64,000 nt of DNA from Planctomycetota bacterium (lineage in GTDB: Bacteria; Planctomycetota; Planctomycetia; Pirellulales; Pirellulaceae), in contig JAPOIJ010000001.1 in the NCBI GenBank assembly GCA_029979005.1, positions 1 to 64,000 on the forward strand, written 5' to 3'. Of this stretch, positions 47,949 through 58,185 are shown in pieces. The notes below the pieces were generated by a model. The model saw only the letters and a program-made list of their open reading frames with translations, was not told the origin of the DNA and ran no database searches. Position numbers and translations under genes: made by a program. The first letter of the stretch is position 1. Each line of letters starts with the position of its first letter.

Positions 47949-49550
47949 TTAGATTTCTTCGGAATCAAGGGCGGCGTTTCCAATGGGTTTGGGCGGCAGT
48001 ACCGGTGGACTCGAAGAAATTTGATCGAGGTGGGTCATCTCACGTTGGAGAATCTTGAGAAGAGTTTGCAGGAATGCAACAACCATAGGGCCAATGACAA
48101 TCCCGATCGGGCCGAGTGTGGAAACGCCACCAAGAACACTCAACAGCGCGAAAAGTGGGTGAATGTTTGATTGGCCGTGCAAAATGTACGGCTTGATGAC
48201 GTTATCAGCCATTGAAATGATGGCGATCCCATAAATTCCTAAACCGATCGCGGCCGTTATGTTGCTGTCAAAAAAGAGCAAGTAGAAGCAGCAAGGAATC
48301 CAGACAGAGGCGGCCCCCACAAAAGGAACCATTGCTAACATTGCAGAGATTACGGTCAGCAAAAACACGGACTCGAATCCAGCAAAATAAAAGCCGATTC
48401 CCGCCAGTAAGCCCTGGGCTAAAGCAGAGGCGAGTGTCGCCACCACGACAGCTCGGCTAACCGTGCCAAACTCCGTGACGAGTTCTTGTTCGTGTTCATC
48501 GTCGATTGGAGAAAGGCCTTTGAAAGCTTCGATCAATCGCGGCCCGTCCAGTAAGAAAAAGTAGAGTCCAATAACCATGATCGCTGCACCGACGATTAAG
48601 TTGCCGGCGTAACTCACACCGGCTCCCGTTAACTGGAGCAATTTATCTTGTAGGAATCCAACCACGGAGTTGGCGTAAGATTCTGATTCTTCATCGGATG
48701 GATTGACCAGTTTGATCAACCAGGCCTTGGCCTTACCTCCAAGTAATTCCGATTCAAACAAATTGAAATGAGTGGCTGTCTGGTTTATTTTTTCGTGGTA
48801 GTTCACGATTGCCTGATTGCGACTTTGCGCAGTTTCTGTCGATGCTACTGGAATCGCTTCGTGCAAAATTCGAGCTTCGGTAAGATCGGCCACGAACAAA
48901 TCCCAGGTTGAGCGAGATTCGAGTGGAGTTTCATCAAGTTTACCTTTTATTGGCCAGTCTTTCCCCGTCACGCGAGCCAGTTTCTTTCCAGCCTCTTCAA
49001 TTTCAAACAGGCTGATTTGGAATCGGTCTTCGTCGGACGGAGAAAATGAGGTTGAAGATTTTAATGAAGCTAACTCAGTTGAAATTTTTCGCAATTCATT
49101 TTTGCAAGGCATGTCCAGTTTTAAATCAGAACGAATTTGGTAAAAGCCGTCGGTGATTTTTGTTGCGCTAAAGTCGTTGTAGACTTGCTTTCCTTCGATG
49201 GCTGCCATGAAGAAAATGACGCTGAGAGGTGCCAGTACGGTGAGTAATACGCTGAGCGTCGTCAATGCAGCAGACAGTTTTTCCCGACCGTTTGATTTTT
49301 TCATAAACCAGCGATGTAACGGGCGAAATACAACTACAAGAATTGCTGAGAGGAACAACGGGATTAAGAAGTGAGCCATGACCTCATAAAAGAGGAGGCC
49401 AACGATCGCGATTACGCCGAGCAACAAGCCAAAAGAAATGTATCTTGATACATTGGATTCGGCTCGATCAACCGGTGTTGGATTGTTTCGTTTGTCAGTA
49501 TTTGATTTCGGACTCGGAGGGGGCTTAGGTTTTCGTTTTTTCTTGCTCAT
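47949..49550 (-). CDS. AI-2E family transporter with large extracytoplasmic insertion
   Basis: N- and C-terminal TM blocks (GLYFFLLDGPRLIEAFKGLSPI, LAQGLLAGIGFYFAGFESVFLLTVISAMLAMVPFVGAASVWIPC). Start placed at 49550. Confidence 0.82.
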   Translation of the reverse strand: MSKKKRKPKPPPSPKSNTDKRNNPTPVDRAESNVSRYISFGLLLGVIAIVGLLFYEVMAHFLIPLFLSAILVVVFRPLHRWFMKKSNGREKLSAALTTLSVLLTVLAPLSVIFFMAAIEGKQVYNDFSATKITDGFYQIRSDLKLDMPCKNELRKISTELASLKSSTSFSPSDEDRFQISLFEIEEAGKKLARVTGKDWPIKGKLDETPLESRSTWDLFVADLTEARILHEAIPVASTETAQSRNQAIVNYHEKINQTATHFNLFESELLGGKAKAWLIKLVNPSDEESESYANSVVGFLQDKLLQLTGAGVSYAGNLIVGAAIMVIGLYFFLLDGPRLIEAFKGLSPIDDEHEQELVTEFGTVSRAVVVATLASALAQGLLAGIGFYFAGFESVFLLTVISAMLAMVPFVGAASVWIPCCFYLLFFDSNITAAIGLGIYGIAIISMADNVIKPYILHGQSNIHPLFALLSVLGGVSTLGPIGIVIGPMVVAFLQTLLKILQREMTHLDQISSSPPVLPPKPIGNAALDSEEI

Positions 49551-49718
49551 TATTCGGTTTCGAATTGCGTGAGTTCTACAGCGAAAAAGCCATCGTGATG
49601 CCAAAGCACTTGTCAAAACACCTCGACGAAAAGCTGTTTCAAACGACGATTTGAAAGTTGAGCGGCATCGCTTTTAGTTGTTGGTTGGCCGCTCGGGGAA
49701 AGCGAGCCCGGGGTTCCT

Positions 49719-52700
49719 TTACTGCCGTGAGCCGGGAGTGATTTTTAATTCGATCCGTTTGCCGTCCCGGAGGACGGTAATGGATGTTTCTTCTCCAATT
49801 TTTATGGCGTCGATAATCGCGGTGTAATCGTAAATGTTTTCGATGCTTTTACCAGCAAGTTCGACAATGATATCGCCTCCTTTGATTCCTGCTTTGTCTG
49901 CAGGCGCCCCTTTGGTCACATCCGAAAGCTTGACACCAACGACGTCTTCGCCATAGGCAGGAACGCTTCCGAGGTAAGCGCGAAGCCCGCCTTTGGGCGC
50001 GTCCTGGGGTGTCGAAGATTGTTCGATGTAGTCGGGAGCCTGATCGGTGGTCGCGAGTGATCTGGTGATGAGTCCCATCAATCGAGCAATCCTTGCAGCG
50101 TCGGGATAGTTAAGTTTTTCAGGGGTATCGCGAGGCGTATGGTAGTCGGTGTGCGATCCTGTAAAGGCGGACAAGATTGGAATACCACCTCGGTAAAACG
50201 AACTCGCATCGGTGGGGAGGTCGGTTTCGTTACTGAGCGTAACGGGAAGGCCTACGACCGCGTTTTTAGATTCGATAACCGATGGCCAGAAACTACTACT
50301 GCTAACGCCTTGCAGGACAAGTTGATCGGTTAATCGACCAACCATGTCCATGTTGAGGGCAGCGATAATTCCAGTGCTTGGTCGTGGAGCTCCCTCTCTA
50401 GGATCTTTATTGTTGAGCGTGACTTTTTTCACTCCGAGGCTTTTGACCATTTCAGTCAGCTCGTTGACGGCTTTTCGCTTTGCTTCTGGATGAGCCTCGA
50501 CTTGAATTTCAAAATCAGGATAGTTTTTGGCGATAAACTTTAAAGACTCACTTATTTCGTTAGTTTTTGCAGATTCACCGTTGAGCAAGATTTCCCCTTC
50601 AGCATCAACTCCAAGCACGAAGTCATGGGAGGCATCCTGAGAGGCGGGAGATTCGGCAGGTTCAAGCGACTTGACATAATTAGCGGAGCCGTAAAGTCCG
50701 AGTTCTTCGCCGGACCAACCGGCAAAGATCACGTCTCGCTTAAGTTTTAGTTTTCCGGTGCGCTGTTGAGCGACCAGATACTCGGCAATTTCCAGCATTG
50801 CGGCAACACCTGACGCATTATCATCTGCACCGAAGTGAATGTTGTTTTGCTCGTCTTGTTTTGCGAGGCTGCTGCCAGATTTGCCGGCCCCGAGGTGGTC
50901 AATGTGTGCTCCAACGATTACCGCGTCCTCGCTTGGGGATTGCCCGGCGAGAAGGCGACCCACGACATTGCGTCCCTTGCCAGTAATTTTTTCAATATCG
51001 ATTTCTGTTTTGAGCTTGCTCCCCTTAAGGATAAAACCCATGACCGGCGATCCGTCATCTAATCGATCTTGGAGTTTGTGGATGTCCTTGCCAGCCGCCT
51101 GAAGAATTTTTTGTCCGACCTCATCGGAGACACTGATCGCGGCGATGCTTGATCCGCTCGGTGAAAAATCATTTCGCAAAGGAACCAGTTGCTCGCGAAC
51201 CTGAGAATTAGGGCCGCTGACAACGATCACACCTTTCGCCCCTTGCTGTCTGGCATGGAAAATCTTTTTGTGAAGCTCCGCATGTGTTTTGAAAAAACGC
51301 CGTCGCTCAGGGGAGACATTTTCAGGTAGGAAGCGATACACAAAAACCCATTTATCCTTTACGTCGAGGTGGACGTAAGAGTCATATTCTTCCTCCGAGC
51401 CTTGTGGTGGAGCCACGATCCCGTAGCCCGCAAAGACGATTTCTGTCGGATCAATCTGGAGATTGCCAGAAAACGAAAGCGGTCTCCAGTCCTGGTTGAC
51501 CTTAAGCGATTCGGATTTCTCCCCAATCGTAAGCTCCAGTTGGTTCTTCGGTCCCATTTTGACGCCATTAGGAAAGTCGAACGTTTGGAACCAAGTTCCA
51601 TTGTCACCAGCAGGTTTCAGCCCTAAGTGATCAAGGTAAGCTGCGACATAAGCAGTTGCTTTGCGTTCGCCGGTTGAGCCCGTCATTCGGCCGCCCAATT
51701 CCTTGCGGCAGAGGTAGTCGACATGTCTCATGATATCTCTTGGGTCAAAACCGGCACTTGCTTGTTGTGCAGCATTGAGTCCAGTGTCGAATGCTGATTT
51801 CTCTTCCGGAGACCATTGGTTGCCCGCCGACTGGTTTGCCGAAATTGCCTCGGATGCTATCTCGTGATTCCAGTCAGCCAGGTAAATTTGTGATTCCTTT
51901 TTGGGATTGCGAGTGGAGGTCCAAGTCAGTTTTTTTCCGTCGGGTGTAAAGCTTGCAAGTCCATCAAAACCGTCGGTGTCAGTAACGCGTACGGGCGGCG
52001 ATTTGCCATCAGTGGCTACCAGGTAAAGCTCGAAGTTTCCAAATCCATGCCGGTTGGTTGTGAAGATCAGGTACTCTCCCGACGGGTGGTAAAACGGTGC
52101 CCAACTCATTGCCCCAATGTTAGTGAGTTGTTTCTGATCGCTCCCATCGATGTTCATGGTCATGATTTCCGCGGTCGCCCCGGATTCTGAAAATCGTCGC
52201 CAACAAATACGTTTTCCATCGGGAGAGAAGAAGGGCCCCCCGTCGTACCCCGGGACATCTGTAAGCTGGCGGACGTTCGTGCCATCGGAATTCATGATGA
52301 AAATATCCATCATGTAGGCGGGGTCTGTTTTAAAGTTCTTTTGTTGTTCGGCAGTTAGTTGCTTAGAATAGCCATTGCGATTGGACGCAAATGCGATCAG
52401 TTTTCCATCCGGAGAGTAAGATCCTTCGGCGTCATAGCCAAGGTCGTTGGTTAGTTTTTTGTATTCTTTTGAATTGCGATCGTAGGAAAAAATTTCATAG
52501 GTTTCATCGTAGTCCCATGAGTAACGTCGGGCTTGTCCGGATTCCCGAAATTCTATTTCCTCTTTTTGTTTTGCTTTGGCGTTAGGGTCAGCTTGAGTTG
52601 AAGCGTAAAGAACAAGATTGTTGTTGGGGTGTACCCACGCGCATGTTGTCTTTCCGTAGCCCGGAGAGATTGGTTCCACGTCACCCGATTCAAAATCAAG

Positions 52701-52988
52701 TAAGTAAATTTGGAAAAAGGGATTGTCGATTCGTCGCTCACTTTGAAACGCAAGTAACGTTCCGTCAGGACTGAAATAACCTTCGCCCGCCCGTTTGCCT
52801 TCAAAAGTCAGTTGCCGGGCATTGGAAATAAACTTGATTTCCTGACCGCCATTTGTTTCAGAGGGATCAGCGTTCGGTTCTTGTGCTGCTACGGGACAGC
52901 AGGCGAAGAAACTGAGGCTGAGTAGTCCGGTCAGGGCGAAAGCGAAAATGGATTGTTGATTCGCAATGGGGCGAATTAAAGTGAACAT
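49719..52988 (-). CDS. secreted multidomain protein: PD40/TolB-like propeller, PA-like domain, M28 aminopeptidase with ExbD/TolR-like insertion, PDZ
   Basis: Signal peptide; repeated YSPDGKLIAFASNRNG/FFSPDGKRICW units; M28 metal-site motifs VGAHIDHLG, GADDNASGVAAMLEIAEYL, AGWSGEELGLYGSANYV, GSHTDYHTPRDTPEKL; PDZ PADKAGIKGGDIIVELAGKSIENIYDY; ExbD-like segment between M28 motifs. Confidence 0.9.
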   Translation of the reverse strand: MFTLIRPIANQQSIFAFALTGLLSLSFFACCPVAAQEPNADPSETNGGQEIKFISNARQLTFEGKRAGEGYFSPDGTLLAFQSERRIDNPFFQIYLLDFESGDVEPISPGYGKTTCAWVHPNNNLVLYASTQADPNAKAKQKEEIEFRESGQARRYSWDYDETYEIFSYDRNSKEYKKLTNDLGYDAEGSYSPDGKLIAFASNRNGYSKQLTAEQQKNFKTDPAYMMDIFIMNSDGTNVRQLTDVPGYDGGPFFSPDGKRICWRRFSESGATAEIMTMNIDGSDQKQLTNIGAMSWAPFYHPSGEYLIFTTNRHGFGNFELYLVATDGKSPPVRVTDTDGFDGLASFTPDGKKLTWTSTRNPKKESQIYLADWNHEIASEAISANQSAGNQWSPEEKSAFDTGLNAAQQASAGFDPRDIMRHVDYLCRKELGGRMTGSTGERKATAYVAAYLDHLGLKPAGDNGTWFQTFDFPNGVKMGPKNQLELTIGEKSESLKVNQDWRPLSFSGNLQIDPTEIVFAGYGIVAPPQGSEEEYDSYVHLDVKDKWVFVYRFLPENVSPERRRFFKTHAELHKKIFHARQQGAKGVIVVSGPNSQVREQLVPLRNDFSPSGSSIAAISVSDEVGQKILQAAGKDIHKLQDRLDDGSPVMGFILKGSKLKTEIDIEKITGKGRNVVGRLLAGQSPSEDAVIVGAHIDHLGAGKSGSSLAKQDEQNNIHFGADDNASGVAAMLEIAEYLVAQQRTGKLKLKRDVIFAGWSGEELGLYGSANYVKSLEPAESPASQDASHDFVLGVDAEGEILLNGESAKTNEISESLKFIAKNYPDFEIQVEAHPEAKRKAVNELTEMVKSLGVKKVTLNNKDPREGAPRPSTGIIAALNMDMVGRLTDQLVLQGVSSSSFWPSVIESKNAVVGLPVTLSNETDLPTDASSFYRGGIPILSAFTGSHTDYHTPRDTPEKLNYPDAARIARLMGLITRSLATTDQAPDYIEQSSTPQDAPKGGLRAYLGSVPAYGEDVVGVKLSDVTKGAPADKAGIKGGDIIVELAGKSIENIYDYTAIIDAIKIGEETSITVLRDGKRIELKITPGSRQ

Positions 52989-53495
52989 TTACAGTTTCCG
53001 GTAAAAAAATTAAAAGAACTGATCAGTGGAGGCTGTTGAAAAGCCAGTTGAAATATTCTGGGGCTCACTAAAACTAAAGCCCGCGACGCGGCCGATTGTA
53101 TTTAAGTTTGTTTTATCCAATAAGGAGCAGGTTTAAGATTATTGGATTTGATTGAGCTTTTGTTGATTATCACACCTTATAAAACGTTCAGGTAGAAGGG
53201 TTGGGTCGGATTTGGTAGCGAATTTGGGGTGGAATGGTTAAATAATTTGCTCGAATATCGGTTCGAGCCGAGGATAAAGGCTGAGTTAGTGCTCCCCCGA
53301 GCAAACCAACGCGGGCTGAGAACGATTTGTTCGCTCGATTTCGGCAAAACGTTAAATGTTGGTTGTTCAGTCTAGTCTCAGCGTTGCTGATGACGATAAT
53401 TGGTGGTGTGCGTTAGGTCGGCGTCGACGGCGATCCGTGCGAGTTTAAAGCGAATGGCTCATTTCGCTGAATTTGGTTGTGAATAGGGAATTACG

Positions 53496-54758
53496 ATGAT
53501 TGCGAATCGAAGCTATGACTGTGTTGTTCTTGGCGCCGGGCCCGGAGGGTCGTCTGCGGCGGCAATCGTAGCGGAACAGGGATTGTCGGTTTTGCTCGTC
53601 GAGCGCGACAAGATGCCCCGATTCCATGTCGGCGAGTCATTGATGCCCGAGACTTACTGGGTGTTTGAGAGGCTGGGAATTGTTAACGAACTGGATCGAA
53701 TTGGCTTCACGAGAAAGTACGGTGTTCAGTTCGTTAGTAGTAACGATCGTGAGACAAAGCCATTTGTGTTCGCTGAGCATGACCCAAGGCCATGCAACGA
53801 GACTTGGCACGTCGATCGAGCCAAGTTTGATCACTTGCTTTTTGAGACAGCATTCAATCGGGGAGCGACCTGTGTTGATGGGACTCGTGTTTTAGATATT
53901 GACATTCGGAACAAATCGCCGCACCTGGTTACACTTCAGGGGGAGGACGGCAAGCAGCAGGAGATTTCCGGCAAGGTAATCATCGACGCGTCGGGTCAGT
54001 CTTCTCTTCTCGCTAACCGTTTGCAGACGAAAGAGTATTACGAAGATTTACGTAAGGCGGCGATCTGGGGTTATTATGACGGTGCCGTGCGTGCGGGCGG
54101 TGGTAATGCAGAGGTTACCTGTATTCTTCATACAAAAAGTAAGGACGCCTGGTTTTGGTATATCCCGCTAAGCGATGGCACGGTTAGCGTTGGACTGGTT
54201 GGCGACAATGATTTCTTGCTGAAGCGGGGAGGATCGCCAGCCAAGACCTTTGAAACGGAGATCAACAACTGCCCGGGAGTTAAGCGTCGTCTAATGGATG
54301 CGAAACTTCGCGGTAAGTTTGCGGTTGCCAAGGAATTTTCTTACACCGTCAAAGAACAGGCTGGTGATGGATGGGTTCTTGTCGGCGATGCTGGTGGCTT
54401 TATCGATCCTTGTTATTCTTCGGGAGTTTTCCTTGCGTTGAAATCTGGGGTGATGGCAGGCGAGGCCGTAGCTGAGGGTCTACACGCAGGTGATACGTCC
54501 GCAAAACAACTGGGGAAGTGGACGCGAGAGTACGAGTCGGGAGTAAAGTGGATACGAAAACTGGTTCGTGCTTTTTATACGAAAGAGTTCAGCTTTGGGT
54601 CTTTCATGAAGGCACACCCAGAGCATGCGAAAAACGTTACCAATCTTCTAATTGGGCGTGTTTTCGAGGGGAATCCCGGTAAAGTCTTTGAAGATATGGA
54701 TCCCTGGATTGAAAAGGCAAAACGCGGAGAAGACATGGAGATGGCGGCGAGTAATTAG
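53496..54758 (+). CDS. FAD-dependent oxidoreductase, flavin-dependent halogenase-like
   Basis: VVLGAGPGGSSAAAIVAEQGLSVLLVERD, FHVGESLMPETYWV, WFWYIPLSDGTVSVGLV (WxWxIP), GDAGGFIDPCYSSGVFLALKSG. Confidence 0.87.
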   Translation: MIANRSYDCVVLGAGPGGSSAAAIVAEQGLSVLLVERDKMPRFHVGESLMPETYWVFERLGIVNELDRIGFTRKYGVQFVSSNDRETKPFVFAEHDPRPCNETWHVDRAKFDHLLFETAFNRGATCVDGTRVLDIDIRNKSPHLVTLQGEDGKQQEISGKVIIDASGQSSLLANRLQTKEYYEDLRKAAIWGYYDGAVRAGGGNAEVTCILHTKSKDAWFWYIPLSDGTVSVGLVGDNDFLLKRGGSPAKTFETEINNCPGVKRRLMDAKLRGKFAVAKEFSYTVKEQAGDGWVLVGDAGGFIDPCYSSGVFLALKSGVMAGEAVAEGLHAGDTSAKQLGKWTREYESGVKWIRKLVRAFYTKEFSFGSFMKAHPEHAKNVTNLLIGRVFEGNPGKVFEDMDPWIEKAKRGEDMEMAASN

Positions 54759-55347
54759 CTGGCCGTCGGTTCCCGCCAAAGAGTCCAATTCGTTTCGGGT
54801 TTTCGGCTTGACCCACCCCTTTTGAGTACACCGTCAGTCTAGCGTTTAGAGCGGCTCCACGGAGACTTCAGGTCTCGGTTTCACCGCTGATCTTGCCTGC
54901 TGCGTGGCTCTACTGGCGAATGGGGCAATTAATGTCGTTTTAATAGTCATGAAGCCACCTAGTTTTTGTTAGTTTAGGGGTTTTAGGTTCGTTTTGCGGC
55001 TATCCTAAAACCGCATCTCAGAAAAAAAACTACTGTTTCGAGTCATTTAATGGATGGGATTGTTTCGTTAGAGGCGGTTCATGTCGCTTATTCACGCTGT
55101 GAAATGAGTCTGTTGGCTCCATTAATGTTGATTCCTTGTTTTTTGGGGTTCAAAAAACTGGTTTGACCACTGATTTTACAGTGTTCGATGCTTGACAATC
55201 CGAGGCTGCCCACACTATCATGGCGACTAAGAAATGAAGTTTTCTTTATTACGATGAACAATCGACGCCGTTAAATAACGTCATAATTAGCGACGGCATC
55301 GTTCAAAAAATTGGTAATTTTTCTTTTTTATGTTTTTGGAGTGATTT

Positions 55348-56331
55348 ATGAAAAATCGAAGAAACTCTGGTTTCACATTGGTGGAACTTCTTGTTGTGAT
55401 TGCCATCATCGGCATTCTCATCGGGATGCTGCTTCCTGCTGTTCAGCAGGTTCGTGAAGCAGCTCGTCGTACAACTTGTATGAACAACTTGCGACAAATT
55501 GCTTTGGCAACACTCAACTACGAGTCGGCCTACCAAAAGTTCCCTAAAGCTTGGAACGGTAGCGACGATTACAATGCGAATGTTGACGCCTTGTTCACTT
55601 CAACTACTGGTCACCAGTGGGGTGGAATGTTGGTTGCTATCCTTCCTTTCATGGAGCAAAACAACGTTTCTCGTTACTTTGAAGAGTACAAAGTTCCTGA
55701 TGTTTACTGGAGCTCAGCGGACATCAACCAGTTTGCTGCTTCACAGAAGATTCCAACATTTGAGTGTCCTTCTGACCAAGCTGAAACTCGACGTAAAGTC
55801 GGTGGAAGCGGTGACTTCTCGACCTTCTTCTTGCTAAGTGGTCGTGGGAACGGTTGGTGGATGAACGATGCTGGTGGCGATCCAATCGCTAGCCATCACC
55901 AAATCACTAACTACACCGGTTGCTCAGGTCGCTTGGATTACGATCCAGTTGGTGGAACTGATCCTCGCTGGTCACCTTACTACGGTGTCTTCGGTGAGTG
56001 GAACCGTGGAGTTAAGATGGGTTCAATCACTGACGGTACTTCAAACACAATTGCTTACGGTGAAGTAACTGGATTCGGTACTAACGCATGCTTCGCATGG
56101 ACCACGACTCCTCAGTGCGTTCACTGGAACACTAAGAACTTGGCTGGAACACCATACCCAGACTACGATGGTCGTTGGTATGTATTCGGCTCACGTCACG
56201 CTGGTAACTTTATCAACTGGGCGTTTAGCGATGGTTCAGCTCACTCAATCTCTGAGTCGATCAACCCTGATCTTTTGATCCAGTTGGCCGGTCGCGCAGA
56301 CGGTGAAGTTCTTATCAGCACTGATTTCTAA
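55348..56331 (+). CDS. DUF1559 domain-containing type II secretion/pseudopilin-like protein
   Basis: GFTLVELLVVIAIIGILIGMLLPAVQQVREAARRTTCMNNLRQIALATLNYES; C-terminal HAGNFINWAFSDGSAHSISESIN. Confidence 0.95.
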   Translation: MKNRRNSGFTLVELLVVIAIIGILIGMLLPAVQQVREAARRTTCMNNLRQIALATLNYESAYQKFPKAWNGSDDYNANVDALFTSTTGHQWGGMLVAILPFMEQNNVSRYFEEYKVPDVYWSSADINQFAASQKIPTFECPSDQAETRRKVGGSGDFSTFFLLSGRGNGWWMNDAGGDPIASHHQITNYTGCSGRLDYDPVGGTDPRWSPYYGVFGEWNRGVKMGSITDGTSNTIAYGEVTGFGTNACFAWTTTPQCVHWNTKNLAGTPYPDYDGRWYVFGSRHAGNFINWAFSDGSAHSISESINPDLLIQLAGRADGEVLISTDF

Positions 56332-56359
56332 AAACTTGAAAACCACGAAAGGTTTTACG

Positions 56360-56539
56360 ATGCAGAAGTGTTTTTTATTAATGACTTGTTTCTTCCTGGC
56401 AATCGCTTGTGGCTGTGAGAATGGCCCAAAAGAGGACCCAGAATTCAAGAAGACGAAGGCCACCGACGTTGAAGCCGAAAGTAAAGTTGGCAAAAAGGCC
56501 GGTGACAAGGGACAAGCGATGGAAGCTCCGGCAATGTAA
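56360..56539 (+). CDS. small lipoprotein downstream of DUF1559 gene
   Basis: MQKCFLLMTCFFLAIACGCENGPKEDPEFKK with lipobox-like signal; ATG at 56360. Confidence 0.75.
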   Translation: MQKCFLLMTCFFLAIACGCENGPKEDPEFKKTKATDVEAESKVGKKAGDKGQAMEAPAM

Positions 56540-56590
56540 AACTGGAGTGTAGAGAGTTTTAATTAGTAAGAACTAATTGATGATAAACAG

Positions 56591-56620
56591 AAGCCCCGCG
56601 GTTTTCCGCGGGGCTTTTTT
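56591..56620 (+). terminator. intrinsic terminator
   Basis: AAGCCCCGCGG-TTTT-CCGCGGGGCTT followed by a T-run. Confidence 0.95.
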
Positions 56621-56783
56621 CGTGCGTAATTTTATTGGAACGGAGACGGTAGCCCGGTACGCGATATACCAATGTAAGTGAATCCCCAGAATTGATGATT
56701 CTGGCTTTGGGCTTGCTTTTGTCGCACTAGCGGGCATGTGGAGGGCAATTGGAGGTCACGTAATCCCCGATATTTCGGTTCGG

Positions 56784-58007
56784 TTAGTCAATTCGAAGAT
56801 CGAGCCAAACCAAACGATGGTCCGTCGCATCAATTAGATCGGATCCGGCTTCAGACGGCTTTGGCCAAAAGACTCCACTGGATTCAACCTTGAAGTTTGA
56901 CGAGGGTAGACAGTAGTCGAGACGCAGGTTACCAACATTGCTGTCTCCAAAATCGCTTGTGTCCCATGCTGCATTTCCTTTTTGATCGACGTTAACGCCT
57001 CCCTGAATCTCAGCGTAAAATTTTCCTCCTGAACTCACCGGAGGAGTGGAGTCATTGATTCGAGTATGTTTAGTCAACAGACTCGCGGCGTTGTTGGTAC
57101 TGTCACCGTCATTTGCATCTGCATTCATATCTCCAGCGAGGACGAAGAGCTCATCTCGCGCAAGTCCTCCGTAGCGACCTTGGTCGTCGTAAATATAGTC
57201 TGACTTGCCTTCGGTAATGTAGTCGGCGAAGAAGCGGATCTCGTCGTGATTACGACAACCGTTACGGTCTTCGGGACCGTCGAATACTGGCGGAGTGGGG
57301 TGAGCTGCTAGGAAATGGATTGTTTTTCCTTGGGCTCGGATTGGAATATCCCAGTGGCTTTTTGATGAGAGTCTGAAGTGCTCCATGATTTTGGGAGCGT
57401 AAAAGGGTTGTTTATTTTGTTTATATGGGACCAGGCGTGTAGGCATGTCTTTCCAGAGGAAATTTCTAAAAGTCCTGATGTCAGGTTCGACAATTTCAAA
57501 TTTGGAGAGTACGACCATGCCGTATTGGCCGGGGAATCTTCCAAAGCCAAACGCATCATTTGCAGTTCCCAGTACGCCATCACCGTCAAGGTCCAGCTTG
57601 GAATCGACTCCGGTGTTTACTGCGGCTGAAAATGAAAACCCGTATTGGATAGGAGGGTTTCCGTTTTGTGAGACAGCTAGGTAGTTGTTCTGAAAGCCCT
57701 CTATTCCCTTTCCGGCGGAGTCGTAGTCAAACTCATTAAGAAGAATTACATCGGGGCGGATTCGTTGAATGATTTCAGCGATCTTCTTTGGGCTCTCTGA
57801 ATTGCCATCTGATAGTTCCCGTTTAAGTTGTCCGGCCTCCGACCGATAGAACGAGATATTGAACGATGCGAATCGAATTGTCTCTACGTTTGATTTCTGA
57901 GAGGTTCCAGCAGTCTGAGCGGCGGTTCGATGGATTAGCGATTGAGAGGTCAATAAGGCAACGAAAAAAAGCAGGATGGGGACTGCATGATGCTTAGTGA
58001 ATGGCAT
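56784..58007 (-). CDS. secreted endonuclease/exonuclease/phosphatase family protein
   Basis: IRFASFNISFYRS, DVILLNEFDYD, FLAAHPTPP, LAGDMNADANDGDS, LRLDYCLPS, DHRLVWLDL; signal peptide from 58007. Confidence 0.88.
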   Translation of the reverse strand: MPFTKHHAVPILLFFVALLTSQSLIHRTAAQTAGTSQKSNVETIRFASFNISFYRSEAGQLKRELSDGNSESPKKIAEIIQRIRPDVILLNEFDYDSAGKGIEGFQNNYLAVSQNGNPPIQYGFSFSAAVNTGVDSKLDLDGDGVLGTANDAFGFGRFPGQYGMVVLSKFEIVEPDIRTFRNFLWKDMPTRLVPYKQNKQPFYAPKIMEHFRLSSKSHWDIPIRAQGKTIHFLAAHPTPPVFDGPEDRNGCRNHDEIRFFADYITEGKSDYIYDDQGRYGGLARDELFVLAGDMNADANDGDSTNNAASLLTKHTRINDSTPPVSSGGKFYAEIQGGVNVDQKGNAAWDTSDFGDSNVGNLRLDYCLPSSNFKVESSGVFWPKPSEAGSDLIDATDHRLVWLDLRID

Positions 58008-58185
58008 GAAGATTGACCAATAAGGAGTGACGCAAATTATAACTAATTTCGACGAATGGGCTTTAGGCAATTCGGCACGTGTAAATTTATAACCATCGCG
58101 AGATTCTACGCAAAATTATGGAGGGGTTCCAAGATGAAAACAGCCAGAAAGGGCGTCTGAGCACTTGAATGCGAAAATTTTAAAC

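Noticed and set aside
51369-51626. Several plus-strand ORFs within the M28 protein gene
   Set aside because: Shadow ORFs opposite a long gene with strong domain signatures.
54830-54960. GC-rich stem-forming stretch after the halogenase-like gene considered as a tRNA or ncRNA
   Set aside because: No cloverleaf, no TTCRA arm or CCA end could be read; insufficient support.
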